The position numbers were made by a program, and so were the translations under genes. Positions 1 to 7,361 of a DNA stretch of 38,473 nucleotides are shown one piece after another. Location: assembly GCA_002890675.1 (NCBI GenBank), contig PEFW01000027.1:1-38473 (forward strand), written 5' to 3'. The DNA comes from Candidatus Methylaffinis lahnbergensis (GTDB lineage: Bacteria > Pseudomonadota > Alphaproteobacteria > Rhizobiales > Beijerinckiaceae). The notes under the pieces are model-generated. The model searched no databases. It had not been told where the DNA came from and worked only from the letters and a program-made list of their open reading frames with translations. Every line of letters starts with the position of its first letter. The stretch's first letter is position 1.

Positions 1-790
1 TCGCTGTCTGCGCCTTAAGGGCGGCGACGAAACCATACATGAATCGCTCCGCGGTGAGATAGATGACCCGCCGCCTTGCCGAGGTGGCGGCATGCGCGAC
101 TGCTTGGAGAAGATGGGTCTTCCCCAATCCGACCGAGGCATGGAGATAGAGCGGATTGTATACCAGCGGGTCCGCCGGTCCCGCGCCGGCGATCCTTTGC
201 GCCTCCGAGTGGGCGAGTTGATTGGACCCGCCGACGAGGAAATTCGAAAAAATCAAGCGCCGGTCCAATGGCGAACCAGTGAGCGCTTCGGCCTCGCACG
301 ACTCCGCCAAAGCCGGTCTTTTCGAGGATGACGTTGTCGCGCCGGAAGGCCCCATCGGCGGGGAGGGTGGAAATGACGTTATGTCCCGGCCCCGTGCTAA
401 ATCCGTGCCGGCGCCCGCAACGAGATCGGGGAGGCCGCCAGTGGCACAGGCGGTAGCCGGCCGTGTCGAGGAACGGACAATGATCGACACACGCTTGATC
501 GCGGGAAATTCGCTGGCCAACGTCGGAAGAATCCTGTCCACGTAGTGCGACTGAATCCAGCTCTTCAAAAATTTTGTCGGTACCGAGAGGTAGACGTCCT
601 GGTCCGAAAGCGCATCGAGTTCGAGGCACCCGAACCAGGATGAGAAAACTTCTTCCCCGAGTTCCGCGCGGAGCCGGCGGCGGATTCGCATCCACGCTTC
701 GCCCTTGCCAGCGCCGCCGCCGCCGCCGCGCGAGGAGGCCGTTTCGCCAAGGTCCCTTGGATCGGAAATTTGTCTGCGCAAATCCGGCAT
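1..790 (-). CDS. dnaA: Chromosomal replication initiator DnaA, N-terminal part (runs off the window)
   Basis: Translating the minus strand from the ATG at 788-790 gives about 263 residues with no stop before the left edge. Residues about 30-90 form DnaA domain I (AWMRIRRRLRAELGEEVF, then SSWFG, then FLKSWIQSHY). A low-complexity Ser/Pro/Ala linker follows. Domain III begins near residue 175 with the DRRLIFSNFLVGGSNQLAH signature and the Walker A motif GLGKTHLLQAVAHA. DnaA binds DnaA boxes at oriC and loads the helicase. The start is supported by a GGGAGAAG ribosome site about 5-8 nt upstream. The AAA+ remainder and the DNA-binding domain IV lie outside the window, so intactness cannot be judged. 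The identification is firm. Whether this is the only dnaA copy is not visible. Confidence 0.93.
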   Translation of the reverse strand, partial: MPDLRRQISDPRDLGETASSRGGGGGAGKGEAWMRIRRRLRAELGEEVFSSWFGCLELDALSDQDVYLSVPTKFLKSWIQSHYVDRILPTLASEFPAIKRVSIIVRSSTRPATACATGGLPDLVAGAGTDLARGRDITSFPPSPPMGPSGATTSSSKRPALAESCEAEALTGSPLDRRLIFSNFLVGGSNQLAHSEAQRIAGAGPADPLVYNPLYLHASVGLGKTHLLQAVAHAATSARRRVIYLTAERFMYGFVAALKAQTA

Positions 791-1748
791 CGGTCTTCTC
801 CCTCGGGACTCAAGGCAAGGCAACGGCGGCCGATCAAATGCCGGCGCCAAAATTTGATGATGACGGTGAAAACGGGAAGGCCGCGAAGACTAATCGCGCG
901 CGCGCCGGTGCCGCATTGAAGCCCAGTAAGCTTTTTGAAGGCGCTCGGCCAAGACCCGCCCGGCCGCATGGGGAAGCTGAACGTGCGTATTTCGAACAAA
1001 AGTCATCACGGTCATAAATCCCCTCTAGCTCCGCATTAGAGCCCGCAAAGCTGGTTTAGGTTAAATCAAGAGAAAGCCTCGAATTCCGAACCAAACACTC
1101 CCGAGACCGACAACCTAGCATCATGTGGAAAGTCTCGACAGCGTGTCTGTGGTCTACGCCACAGAACGAATCCGCAAGCGCCGTTTACGTTATAATTTAT
1201 AAGTGACATTATTCCTCTTTCTGATGCAAACGCGCGTGATCCGGTAGAGCGCCTAACCGCCTGATTTCGCGCACTTCCATCAAGCGCGAAAAGGGCGCAG
1301 CAAAGGGCCGCGAAAAACGTTTTCCTGCCACCACGCAAGGTTACAAAAATATCCGCAGTGCACCGTGGCCGCCGTGTATAAGCCGGCCCGGCGGGGGCCT
1401 ACCGCACGGCTTTGAGGACAAGCCCTTGGTTCGGATGGACAATAATTGAGCGGAGCGCGGGAAGATAACATGCAATTTCCGGGGGAACGTCGTCGCGGGC
1501 GATGGCGGCGGCGGCGGCACCTCTTGGGCGAAAGATAGAAAGCCGTCAACCGGATTTCGTAATGCGAGCGAAAACTGGGCCTGGTCGCAAGGAATGGTCG
1601 ACGGTCGGCTATGCGTGGAGGCGCGACAAGGGTGAGGGCGGCATTGTCATGTCTGGACATCCGATAATCGCGGTCGGCGCGTGATCCGCCGATAGTGCCG
1701 CGATCCGGGCGATGTCGCCCGGTGATTCGCACCGTCGGAGGTTCATCG
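791..1748. other. Gene-poor region upstream of dnaA
   Basis: I see no convincing gene here; the ORFs on both strands have the skewed Arg/Ala composition of shadow frames. The stretch should hold the dnaA promoter on the minus strand. Visible structure: an inverted repeat CTGTGG-N6-CCACAG at 1147-1164, followed by the AT-rich run TTATAATTTATAA at about 1189-1201 (rare in this GC-rich sequence), and a perfect inverted repeat at 1705-1722. I did not find a cluster of clear DnaA boxes (TTATCCACA), so I do not call this an origin. Confidence 0.5.
1705..1722. repeat. Perfect 8-bp inverted repeat before the IS110 transposase remnant
   Basis: CCGGGCGA at 1705-1712 and TCGCCCGG at 1715-1722 are exact reverse complements separated by TG, about 27 nt upstream of the transposase start codon at 1749. 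IS110-group elements are known to carry a structured bridge RNA in the non-coding DNA upstream of the transposase, and this hairpin lies there. That it is a leftover of such an RNA is inference only. Confidence 0.45.
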
Positions 1749-2200
1749 ATGACCCGCTTTGTTGGATTGGACGTTTCCCAGAAGATGACCGTTATTTGCG
1801 TCGTTGACGACGCCGGCCGCAGACTTTGGCGGGGTCAGTGCCCCACGGTTCCAGAACAGATCAATGCTGCGGTGCGTCGGAATGCAGGAGATGACGCTCG
1901 CATAGGGATCGAAACTGGACCGATGACGCCATGGCTCGTGCACGAACTCCGCAACCTCGGCCTCGGCTGTGTGTCTTGACGCCAGGCATGCGCGTGCCGC
2001 TCTTAAAATGCAGATCAATAAGACGGATCAGAACGACGCGGAGGGCTTGGCTCAGATCGTTCGCACCGGTTGGTGTCGGGCCGTTCACGTCAAGTCGTTC
2101 GACAGCCAAGCGCCCGCGCCCTTCTCGGCGCAAGGGCTCAACTCGTCGGTATGACGACATCCGGGGAGTGCTCAAGACGGCGTTGTCACGTAGGCGAGTT
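1749..2200 (+). pseudogene. IS110-family transposase remnant (N-terminal part, several frameshifts)
   Basis: The reading begins at ATG 1749, with GGAGG about 8 nt upstream: MTRFVGLDVSQKMTVICVVD, then [20 protein letters not shown], ending at a stop at 1977-1979. Homology continues in another frame from about 1972 ([20 protein letters not shown], then [13 protein letters not shown]). It then resumes in a third frame ([16 protein letters not shown], about 2115-2160) and a further one (DIRGVLKT). This is the order seen in IS110/IS116/IS902 transposases: the RuvC-like DEDD domain with its first Asp in GLDVS and its Glu in IETG, followed by the RAxLVxxTT and RGxLKT segments. The C-terminal domain with its catalytic Ser is absent. 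At least three frame changes plus truncation make it non-functional. Element ends were not located. Confidence 0.85.
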
Positions 2201-2342
2201 TTACTTGTCAATAGAGCCAGTTTGCCGCCAACCGTCTGCTACGAAATCAATGGCTTACGCCGGTGCTCATAGATCCAAAACGACCTCGAAATCGGTTATA
2301 CTTGGCCAATGAGACAATGCCCGGCCAAGAATAGGCGATTTT

Positions 2343-2359
2343 CAAGCCAATTTGGCTTG
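2343..2359. promoter_or_regulatory. 17-bp perfect palindrome upstream of the GlsB-like gene
   Basis: CAAGCCAA-T-TTGGCTTG reads identically on both strands, about 85 bp upstream of the small membrane-protein start at 2444. It could be an operator for a dimeric regulator of that gene or a hairpin at the end of the decayed IS110 element. No promoter is clear enough to place it. Confidence 0.4.
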
Positions 2360-2443
2360 GCGACGAGCGCCGTAAGGCGTTGATATTTAGACACGCGGGT
2401 TGTGAACGCCCCGCGCAATTTGATGAGTCTGGAGGATACGAAA

Positions 2444-2722
2444 ATGCACATGTCAAATGAAAGTCTCCTGATCATAGTAGGGGTCGGCCTCACCGCCGGA
2501 TGGCTGGCCGGCCAAATCGTGCAAGGCACCGGCTTTGGGATCGTCGGCGATCTCCTCATTGGAATCGTAGGCGCCTTCATCGGTAGTTGGCTGCTGCCTC
2601 AACTCGGCATCCATCTTGGCTCGGGCATTATTGCGGCGATCATCAACGCCACCATCGGCGCGCTGATACTGTTGCTGATCATCAGGCTCGTTCGTGGCGG
2701 AGGTGGATGGCGAGGGAGGTAG
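2444..2722 (+). CDS. GlsB/YeaQ/YmgE-family stress-response membrane protein
   Basis: This is a 92-residue protein with three hydrophobic segments: LLIIVGVGLTAGWLAGQIV, then FGIVGDLLIGIVGAFIGSWL, then a C-terminal IIAAIINATIGALILLLIIR ending in a basic Gly/Arg tail. Length, Gly-rich helices and the GWLAG pattern match the transglycosylase-associated (GlsB/YeaQ/YmgE) inner-membrane family, whose members are usually induced by stress and whose biochemical role is unsettled. I chose ATG 2444 because GGAGG at 2431-2435 sits 8 nt upstream; the ATG at 2450 is also possible, and the frame stays open back to 2402. It stands alone between an IS remnant and the recombinase island. Confidence 0.85.
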   Translation: MHMSNESLLIIVGVGLTAGWLAGQIVQGTGFGIVGDLLIGIVGAFIGSWLLPQLGIHLGSGIIAAIINATIGALILLLIIRLVRGGGGWRGR

Positions 2723-2950
2723 GGGAGACGTTGGTAGCCTGCCGCTTGTAGCGCCGTGTCCGTCGTCAAGGTTTTTGAGACAGGGAGCGGCTTAAAATAA
2801 GAGAGTCTCTGGCTCGTCTGGATTGTGATGTTATGCGGCTTGCCGACAGTGCAGCAAGCGGCGGTTCGCGATGGTTTTTTGTTTGATCCTTTCCCTCGAT
2901 CAGAATGGTCTGGCCCCACCCGAAGCCGTTGCGGCATGGCAACGAATAAA
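2723..2950. other. Unassigned spacer left of the tRNA fragment
   Basis: I recognise no gene. The 28 nt immediately left of 2951, where the 5' half of the tRNA should lie, do not contain the TGGGGGA acceptor strand needed to pair with TCCCCCA at 2987-2993. They therefore belong to foreign or rearranged DNA. A short GTTGC-N6-GCAAC inverted repeat lies near 2938-2943. Confidence 0.4.
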
Positions 2951-2997
2951 GGACTCTGACTCCGTTAATCCTGGTTCGAATCCAGGTCCCCCAGCCA
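2951..2997 (+). tRNA. 3' half of a tRNA-Gln(CUG) gene, probable attachment-site core
   Basis: The sequence has the anticodon arm GGA-CTCTGAC-TCC (anticodon CTG), a perfect T arm (CCTGG/CCAGG around TTCGAAT, 2970-2986), the acceptor 3' strand TCCCCCA, discriminator G and encoded CCA at 2995-2997. The 5' half (acceptor TGGGGGA and D arm) is missing upstream, so no functional tRNA is made from here. The fragment overlaps the last codons of the convergent recombinase gene, whose final residues GDLDSNQD are simply the antisense translation of the T arm. This arrangement fits an att site of an element that targets tRNA-Gln. Which side is host and which is element is not resolved. Confidence 0.8.
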
Positions 2998-4503
2998 AAT
3001 ATCACTTTTCGCCGAATTGGCCGTGTTCCCCGTCCCACGGCGGGCTGCGATGGCGGCGGTTTCCGCCAACAAATCAAATGGTTGGCGGAAGGTGGCGACC
3101 ACTTCGCCGTCCTCCCAGGTGCAGTTCGATAGTACGAAGTTGAGCAAGCGGCGTTTCTGGCGCGGTTCCTGCCGCTCGAACAGCCGCTGGGCGTTGCGCG
3201 CCAGTTCGAGAATCTGCACACCCTCGTCCATGTAGGACTGCTCGGCGGCCTCGTGACGCTCGATTTCCCGCAGGCAGCGGTTCTGCTCGTCGCGCCACTC
3301 GGCGGACATCTTGTCGAAGAACGCGCCGTCCACGCGGCCATCGAGCTTGTCGACATACATGGCGTTGATGCGGTCGCCGAGCCGCCTGTGTTCGCCCTGG
3401 AGGCGCCGGATCGCTTCCTCGTGCTCACGCCGTTCATCGGCGTGGCTGGCGTGCAGCGCCTCGCGCACCCAGGCCAGCACCTCGTCGTCGAACTTCAGCC
3501 GCCCGAGCAGTTCGGTGAACTGCGCCTCCAGTGCTCCCTCGCGCACATAGCGACGACGGCAGGAAGCCGGGTTGCCCTGGCATTTATCGGCGTAGCCAGT
3601 GCAATGATAATAGACGTAGCGTTCCTTCTTGATCTCGCCGACCACCGCGCAGCCGCAGGCATGACAGGCGATCAGCCCGGAGAAGGCGAAGTCATGCTTA
3701 CCGCGCTTGAATTTCTTGGCGTGGCGTCCGTCCATCATGCCTTGAACCCGTTCCCACAGGTCGATCGAAATGAGCGGTTCGTGCTTGCCTTGGATCAGCT
3801 TGCCATTCCATTCGAACTGGCCGGTATAAAGCCTGTTGCGCAGTATCGTGTGCACGGTGCTCGCGGGCACCTTCGCGCCGCTCTGGGCATAGACGAGGCC
3901 CGCTGCCTGCGCCTTCTTGGCCGCTTCCTTCAACGAAATGCCGCCGCTGGCGTACCAGTCGAACAATTTGGCCACGATGGGCGCGACGGCTGTGTCGATC
4001 GCGATAATCTTCTTGCCGTCCGGGCCGATGATGTTGCGATAACCGAGTGGCGTCTTGGTCGGCCAGATGCCTTGTTCGGCCTTTTCCTGCATGCCCTTGC
4101 GGGCTTCCTCGGATAAATTATCGATGTAGTTCTTCGCCATCAGCACCTTGATGCCGTGCATGAACTTTTCCGAGGACCGCGACTCGTGCGAAAGCACCAT
4201 GCCTTCCTTGGGGAAGTGCATCTCGACGTCCAGTTCGTCGACCGTGACCCAATCCTTGAGGTTTCGATAAAGCCGGTCCGTCTTTTCGACCAGCATCACG
4301 CGAACGGAAGGATACGCCTTGAGATAGGCTACCATCTCGTCGAAGCTGGTGCGGCCGGTCTGCTTGGCGGTTTCAACGTCGATATATTCCTGCGCCACCT
4401 TGAAACCCTGCGCCGCCGCGTAGTCCTTGAGCAGCTTCAATTGTGCCGGGATCGAGAAACCTTCCTTCTCCTGCTCCTTGGAGGAAACGCGGGCATAGAT
4501 CAC
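2965..4503 (-). CDS. Large serine recombinase / site-specific integrase
   Basis: The 512-residue protein has a resolvase catalytic domain at about 1-140 with the nucleophile in YARVSSKEQ (Ser7 or Ser8) and the EKTDRLYRN and MLVEKTDRL segments. A recombinase domain follows (PLGYR, then VHTILRNRLYTGQFEWNGK, about 160-250). Next is a zinc ribbon (CHACG ... CTGYADKC, about 275-310) and a long charged coiled coil (about 350-440). These enzymes integrate and excise elements through a covalent Ser-DNA intermediate. The open frame begins at GTG 4501-4503, but a better N-terminus (MAKESKPLLSASAARKQG) starts at ATG 4554-4556 in a neighbouring frame. One extra G in the GGGG run at 4503-4507 would join the two as KQGVIYARV. 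The last about ten codons are antisense tRNA sequence. The gene lies 58 bp from the CRISPR array. Confidence 0.9.
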   Translation of the reverse strand: MIYARVSSKEQEKEGFSIPAQLKLLKDYAAAQGFKVAQEYIDVETAKQTGRTSFDEMVAYLKAYPSVRVMLVEKTDRLYRNLKDWVTVDELDVEMHFPKEGMVLSHESRSSEKFMHGIKVLMAKNYIDNLSEEARKGMQEKAEQGIWPTKTPLGYRNIIGPDGKKIIAIDTAVAPIVAKLFDWYASGGISLKEAAKKAQAAGLVYAQSGAKVPASTVHTILRNRLYTGQFEWNGKLIQGKHEPLISIDLWERVQGMMDGRHAKKFKRGKHDFAFSGLIACHACGCAVVGEIKKERYVYYHCTGYADKCQGNPASCRRRYVREGALEAQFTELLGRLKFDDEVLAWVREALHASHADERREHEEAIRRLQGEHRRLGDRINAMYVDKLDGRVDGAFFDKMSAEWRDEQNRCLREIERHEAAEQSYMDEGVQILELARNAQRLFERQEPRQKRRLLNFVLSNCTWEDGEVVATFRQPFDLLAETAAIAARRGTGNTANSAKSDIWLGDLDSNQD

Positions 4504-4614
4504 CCCTGCTTGCGGGCGGCGCTGGCGGAGAGGAGGGGTTTCGATTCTTTGGCCATATTGTTTAGTGTAACCTTAACATACTCGAATATCAAGCTCCGCT
4601 CCTGGCCGGCGGGG

Positions 4615-5252
4615 GGTCCATCCCCGCGTGGGCGGGGGAGCCTATTGCGCCGCGTCGGCGTCCCGGCGCGCCATGGGTCCATCCCCGCGTGGGCGGGGGA
4701 GCCCGCAGTATGGAGATGCCAAGCGCGGGCGAGAAGGGTCCATCCCCGCGTGGGCGGGGGAGCCGGTTTGAGCGACGCTCGGATATCGGTGGCCATGGGT
4801 CCATCCCCGCGTGGGCGGGGGAGCCTCGAACGGCTCGCGCTCCAGCCGCGGCTCAACGGGTCCATCCCCGCGTGGGCGGGGGAGCCAGAAGTTATAGGCG
4901 GCGCAATCTTCGTGATTGGGGTCCATCCCCGCGTGGGCGGGGGAGCCTTATACGAACGGACAGGCGGCGATCGTTCAGGGGGTCCATCCCCGCGTGGGCG
5001 GGGGAGCCGTCATGATGGGCATGCTTATCCTCGGTTCGGTGGGTCCATCCCCGCGTGGGCGGGGGAGCCGGAGATTGGCGACATATCCCCACGCGATTCC
5101 AAGGTCCATCCCCGCGTGGGCGGGGGAGCCTTAAAAGGAATCACTCGAATGAAACGAAGGGAAGGTCCATCCCCGCGTGGGCGGGGGAGCCGTGGTTAGT
5201 TAGGCGTGCGTCTCGACCTCGGAGGGTCCATCCCCGCGTGGGCGGGGGAGCC
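4615..5252 (-). CRISPR. Type I-E CRISPR array, 11 repeats and 10 spacers
   Basis: A 28-bp repeat recurs at exactly 61-bp spacing, starting at 4615, 4676, 4737, 4798, 4859, 4920, 4981, 5042, 5103, 5164 and 5225, with 33-bp intervals. All eleven copies look identical, including the last. Read on the minus strand the repeat begins GGCTCCCCCGCCCACG and ends CGGGGATGGACC, with a GC-rich palindromic stem (CCCCGC/GCGGGG) as in I-E repeats cleaved by Cas6e. Orientation relative to the cas genes puts the leader on the right, so 5225-5252 is the leader-proximal repeat and 4615-4642 the oldest. On the minus strand the base after each spacer-bearing repeat is C for eight and T for the two at 5103 and 5164, consistent with a PAM-derived 29th base and 32-nt spacers. 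Spacer targets are not identified. Confidence 0.99.
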
Positions 5253-5385
5253 TCTGCCTCGTAAGCTACTCATCGGATTAACGAAGTCAAACAGCGCAGT
5301 TCGAAGATGGCCGCCCTCCAGGCCGTCAGGACCCATTTCTCGTCGAGCATCCGGAAGGAGCGACGGATGAGTTCCCCCGCGCTTT
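5253..5385 (-). promoter_or_regulatory. CRISPR leader region
   Basis: These 133 bp separate the cas2 stop from the first repeat on the transcribed (minus) strand and hold no convincing gene. By position this is the leader, expected to carry the array promoter and the sequences Cas1-Cas2 recognises for spacer insertion. The 45 bp next to the first repeat are richer in A+T than the rest. I could not find a clean IHF consensus or an unambiguous promoter. Confidence 0.65.
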
Positions 5386-5676
5386 TCACCAAATTGAGAC
5401 CAGCACGCCGTCGAGGTCAGCGAGGCGGCGTGCCGGGGTTCCGAGCGTTGCTAGGCCGAGGCCACCCGGCGCCTTTTCGTCGCGCCAGATCATCACGATC
5501 GAACCCTCCCCGGTTGCCGCGTGCCAATCGCTAACCACTGTCCAGATTCGTTCTCGAACGCCCTTCGACAATTCTCCCGCCGTGTAGACGCCCGGGGCCG
5601 GCTCAGGCATCACGGAAGCGAGAAAGCCGCGCGTGCGCGTCGGGACATCGCGTGTGACGATGACCGCCATCGGCAT
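5386..5676 (-). CDS. cas2: CRISPR-associated endonuclease Cas2, type I-E
   Basis: This 96-residue protein matches the I-E form of Cas2 (Cas2e): MAVIVTRDVPTRTRGFLA at the start, the RERIWTVVSDW segment in the middle, and a C-terminal strand region GVLVSIW. Cas2e forms the central dimer of the Cas1-Cas2 integrase, which captures prespacers and inserts them at the leader-repeat junction. The start ATG at 5674-5676 shares one base with the cas1 stop (TAATG), so the two are translationally coupled. It is the last cas gene before the leader. Length is normal and nothing looks broken. Confidence 0.96.
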   Translation of the reverse strand: MPMAVIVTRDVPTRTRGFLASVMPEPAPGVYTAGELSKGVRERIWTVVSDWHAATGEGSIVMIWRDEKAPGGLGLATLGTPARRLADLDGVLVSIW

Positions 5677-6620
5677 TAGTCTTTTTCCCCCGTAACGTCG
5701 CCCGCGCTGGCGTTCGGACGTGGCCGACGGGTCGGGACCGTGGCCTCCTCGGCGGATGGCTCGGCGAGGATTGCTTTGATGCGATCGATCATCAGAGGAA
5801 TAACCCCATCGCGGCGCAGCCGCTCGCCGGTCAAGCGGCGGGTTATCCGTTCAATCGACTCCGACGGTCGGCGCTCGGCGATGGCGGCCGCTTTGAAAGC
5901 GCAAGGGATCGTCACGGCGTCACGCACGAGATCAGCGACGTCGAGCACGAAGCTCTGGCCGGAATCCTCGTGAACGAAGCCGAGTTGTGGAATTGTTGCG
6001 GTCGCCGCGACGGCAATGGCCGCAGCCCCCTCGACCGCGCTTGCGGCGTGATTGAGCGCCTGGTTGGGCCGGTCGGCGGCGTTCGGGTTCTGCCGGTCGT
6101 AGCGCCGTCCGTTCCAGCGGATCCCGGCGCGTTCGGCTGCGATACGATAGGTTTCCTTCATCCGTGCGCCCTCGATGCCGCGCATCACCGCGACGTCGCG
6201 GTGCGGCAGCACCTCGCCGAGACGAAGCGCGTACATCCGCCGGGCCACCGTCAAGCGACCCCGCAGCTCGTCCGCCCAGAACCGTGTCTGGGCGCGGGCC
6301 AAATAGGAGAAATCCGGCAATAGCGGCGGCGCGGTGTAGAAGCGCACCCCGTCTTCTCCGACGGCGGCGAGACCGACGCCGTGGCGCGCCAGCAGCCGCA
6401 AGGCGTCGTGACTGACGGTCGAACCGGGTCCGAGAAGCACCAGCGAAACCGATTGATGCGGCAGGCCGTAGCGACCGGCCGGTGTGCCGCCGCCCCCCGC
6501 GCAATCGAATGTGAGGCAGCCATCCTCGACCGTCAGCCGTCCACGATCGAGCGAAATCAACCCGTGCCGGTCCGCGTGCGGCAGGCGGGCGGTCTCGAGC
6601 CCTAGGCGTCCGACAAGCAT
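5676..6620 (-). CDS. cas1: CRISPR-associated integrase Cas1, type I-E
   Basis: This 314-residue protein has the complete Cas1 metal site: Glu150 in RGIEGARMKETYR, His217 in LGFVHEDSGQ, and Asp227 and Asp230 in FVLDVADLVRD. The spacing His-10-Asp-3-Asp equals that of E. coli Cas1. The N-terminal beta domain includes LVLLGPGSTVSHDAL. Cas1 catalyses the transesterifications that insert new spacers. The ATG at 6618-6620 follows directly after the cas6e stop with no gap, and the stop overlaps cas2 by one base. The last about 40 residues form a Pro/Arg-rich low-complexity tail. The gene appears functional, so adaptation could still operate. Confidence 0.97.
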   Translation of the reverse strand: MLVGRLGLETARLPHADRHGLISLDRGRLTVEDGCLTFDCAGGGGTPAGRYGLPHQSVSLVLLGPGSTVSHDALRLLARHGVGLAAVGEDGVRFYTAPPLLPDFSYLARAQTRFWADELRGRLTVARRMYALRLGEVLPHRDVAVMRGIEGARMKETYRIAAERAGIRWNGRRYDRQNPNAADRPNQALNHAASAVEGAAAIAVAATATIPQLGFVHEDSGQSFVLDVADLVRDAVTIPCAFKAAAIAERRPSESIERITRRLTGERLRRDGVIPLMIDRIKAILAEPSAEEATVPTRRPRPNASAGDVTGEKD

Positions 6621-7361
6621 TCAGGGCTCCGCTGGAGAGAGCAGAATCATGCCATAGCCAAAAGCCCGATGGCGTCCGAGCCCGCGAGCCATCGCAATGG
6701 CAAAGGCGGTTGCGTCGACCACCCGCAGTGTGCCTGCTACCGTCATGGCATGGCCGGGAATGCGCTGGAGCGATCGGGGCCGGTCAGGTGTGGGACGTCC
6801 GCGCCGTACGATGCCGATGCTATCGAGTCCGTAGATTCGGAGGCCTTCGGCTTCAGCGCCTGCCGCCGTCAGACGGCGATGCGTCCAATCGAGATAGACG
6901 GCAGCGCGATCCATCGCGTGACCCGGCGCGGCCGCTTGCGCCGCCACGAAGGCGTCGATCTCGCGGGCTTTGTTGCGATCGGCACCGCGATCGGTGCGAA
7001 CCGTCGGCCGCAGCCGCGCCGAGAAGGCGAGCCGGCGTCCGGCGGCGAATTCCGGCATCGGCTTGCTTGCGAGAGTGTCGATAGCCAGCGCCGCGAAGGC
7101 CATGGGGTCGGCGAAATCCGCGGCACGAGTCTGCAGGGTGGCGGCGTCTGCGCCCGAATAGCCGAGAAGTTGCGCCGGCCGCCCGGGTCGGGCGAGGAGG
7201 CGGAACGGTTTTGGCGCGAAATCCTTCCCGAAGACGGCCGCGAGCAGCGCATGCCAGGCATAGCCGTCGTCGGCATCGTCGCGTGGAGCGAGACCTTCGG
7301 CGGCGAACCAGTAGGCAGCGCGGGACAAATCAGGATCAAAGCGCAACAGATGCAAGCTCAT
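6621..7361 (-). CDS. cas6e: CRISPR RNA endonuclease Cas6e (CasE, Cse3)
   Basis: The 246-residue protein begins MSLHLLRFDP and contains YAWHALLAAVFG with His37 in the position of the catalytic His of Cas6e. It ends with the Gly-rich loop GLGRHRAFGYGMILL, characteristic of the second ferredoxin-like fold. Cas6e cuts the pre-crRNA at the base of each repeat hairpin and stays bound to the crRNA 3' handle in Cascade. The start codon overlaps the cas5e stop by four bases (ATGA), and its own stop abuts the cas1 start. The stable GC-rich hairpin of this array is a suitable substrate. Length is slightly above the E. coli protein. Confidence 0.95.
   Translation of the reverse strand: MSLHLLRFDPDLSRAAYWFAAEGLAPRDDADDGYAWHALLAAVFGKDFAPKPFRLLARPGRPAQLLGYSGADAATLQTRAADFADPMAFAALAIDTLASKPMPEFAAGRRLAFSARLRPTVRTDRGADRNKAREIDAFVAAQAAAPGHAMDRAAVYLDWTHRRLTAAGAEAEGLRIYGLDSIGIVRRGRPTPDRPRSLQRIPGHAMTVAGTLRVVDATAFAIAMARGLGRHRAFGYGMILLSPAEP

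Noticed and set aside
15..999. ORFs of 226 and 144 codons on the minus strand opposite or beside dnaA
   Set aside because: They are out-of-frame shadows. The true DnaA frame is open through the left edge and carries all the motifs.
791..1748. Replication origin next to dnaA
   Set aside because: No cluster of DnaA boxes was visible, and dnaA and oriC are often separated in this group.
2923..2997. A complete tRNA-Gln gene
   Set aside because: The DNA before 2951 cannot form the acceptor or D stem, so only the 3' half is supported.
3253..4116. A 287-codon plus-strand ORF inside the recombinase gene (and another at 4156-5199)
   Set aside because: Antisense frames of the recombinase. The second also runs through the CRISPR repeats, and neither has a recognisable domain.
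4600..5264. Several ORFs on both strands with repeated PSPRGRGS, SIPAWAGEP and RVHPRVGGGA motifs
   Set aside because: These are translations of the CRISPR repeat in different frames, not a repeat protein.
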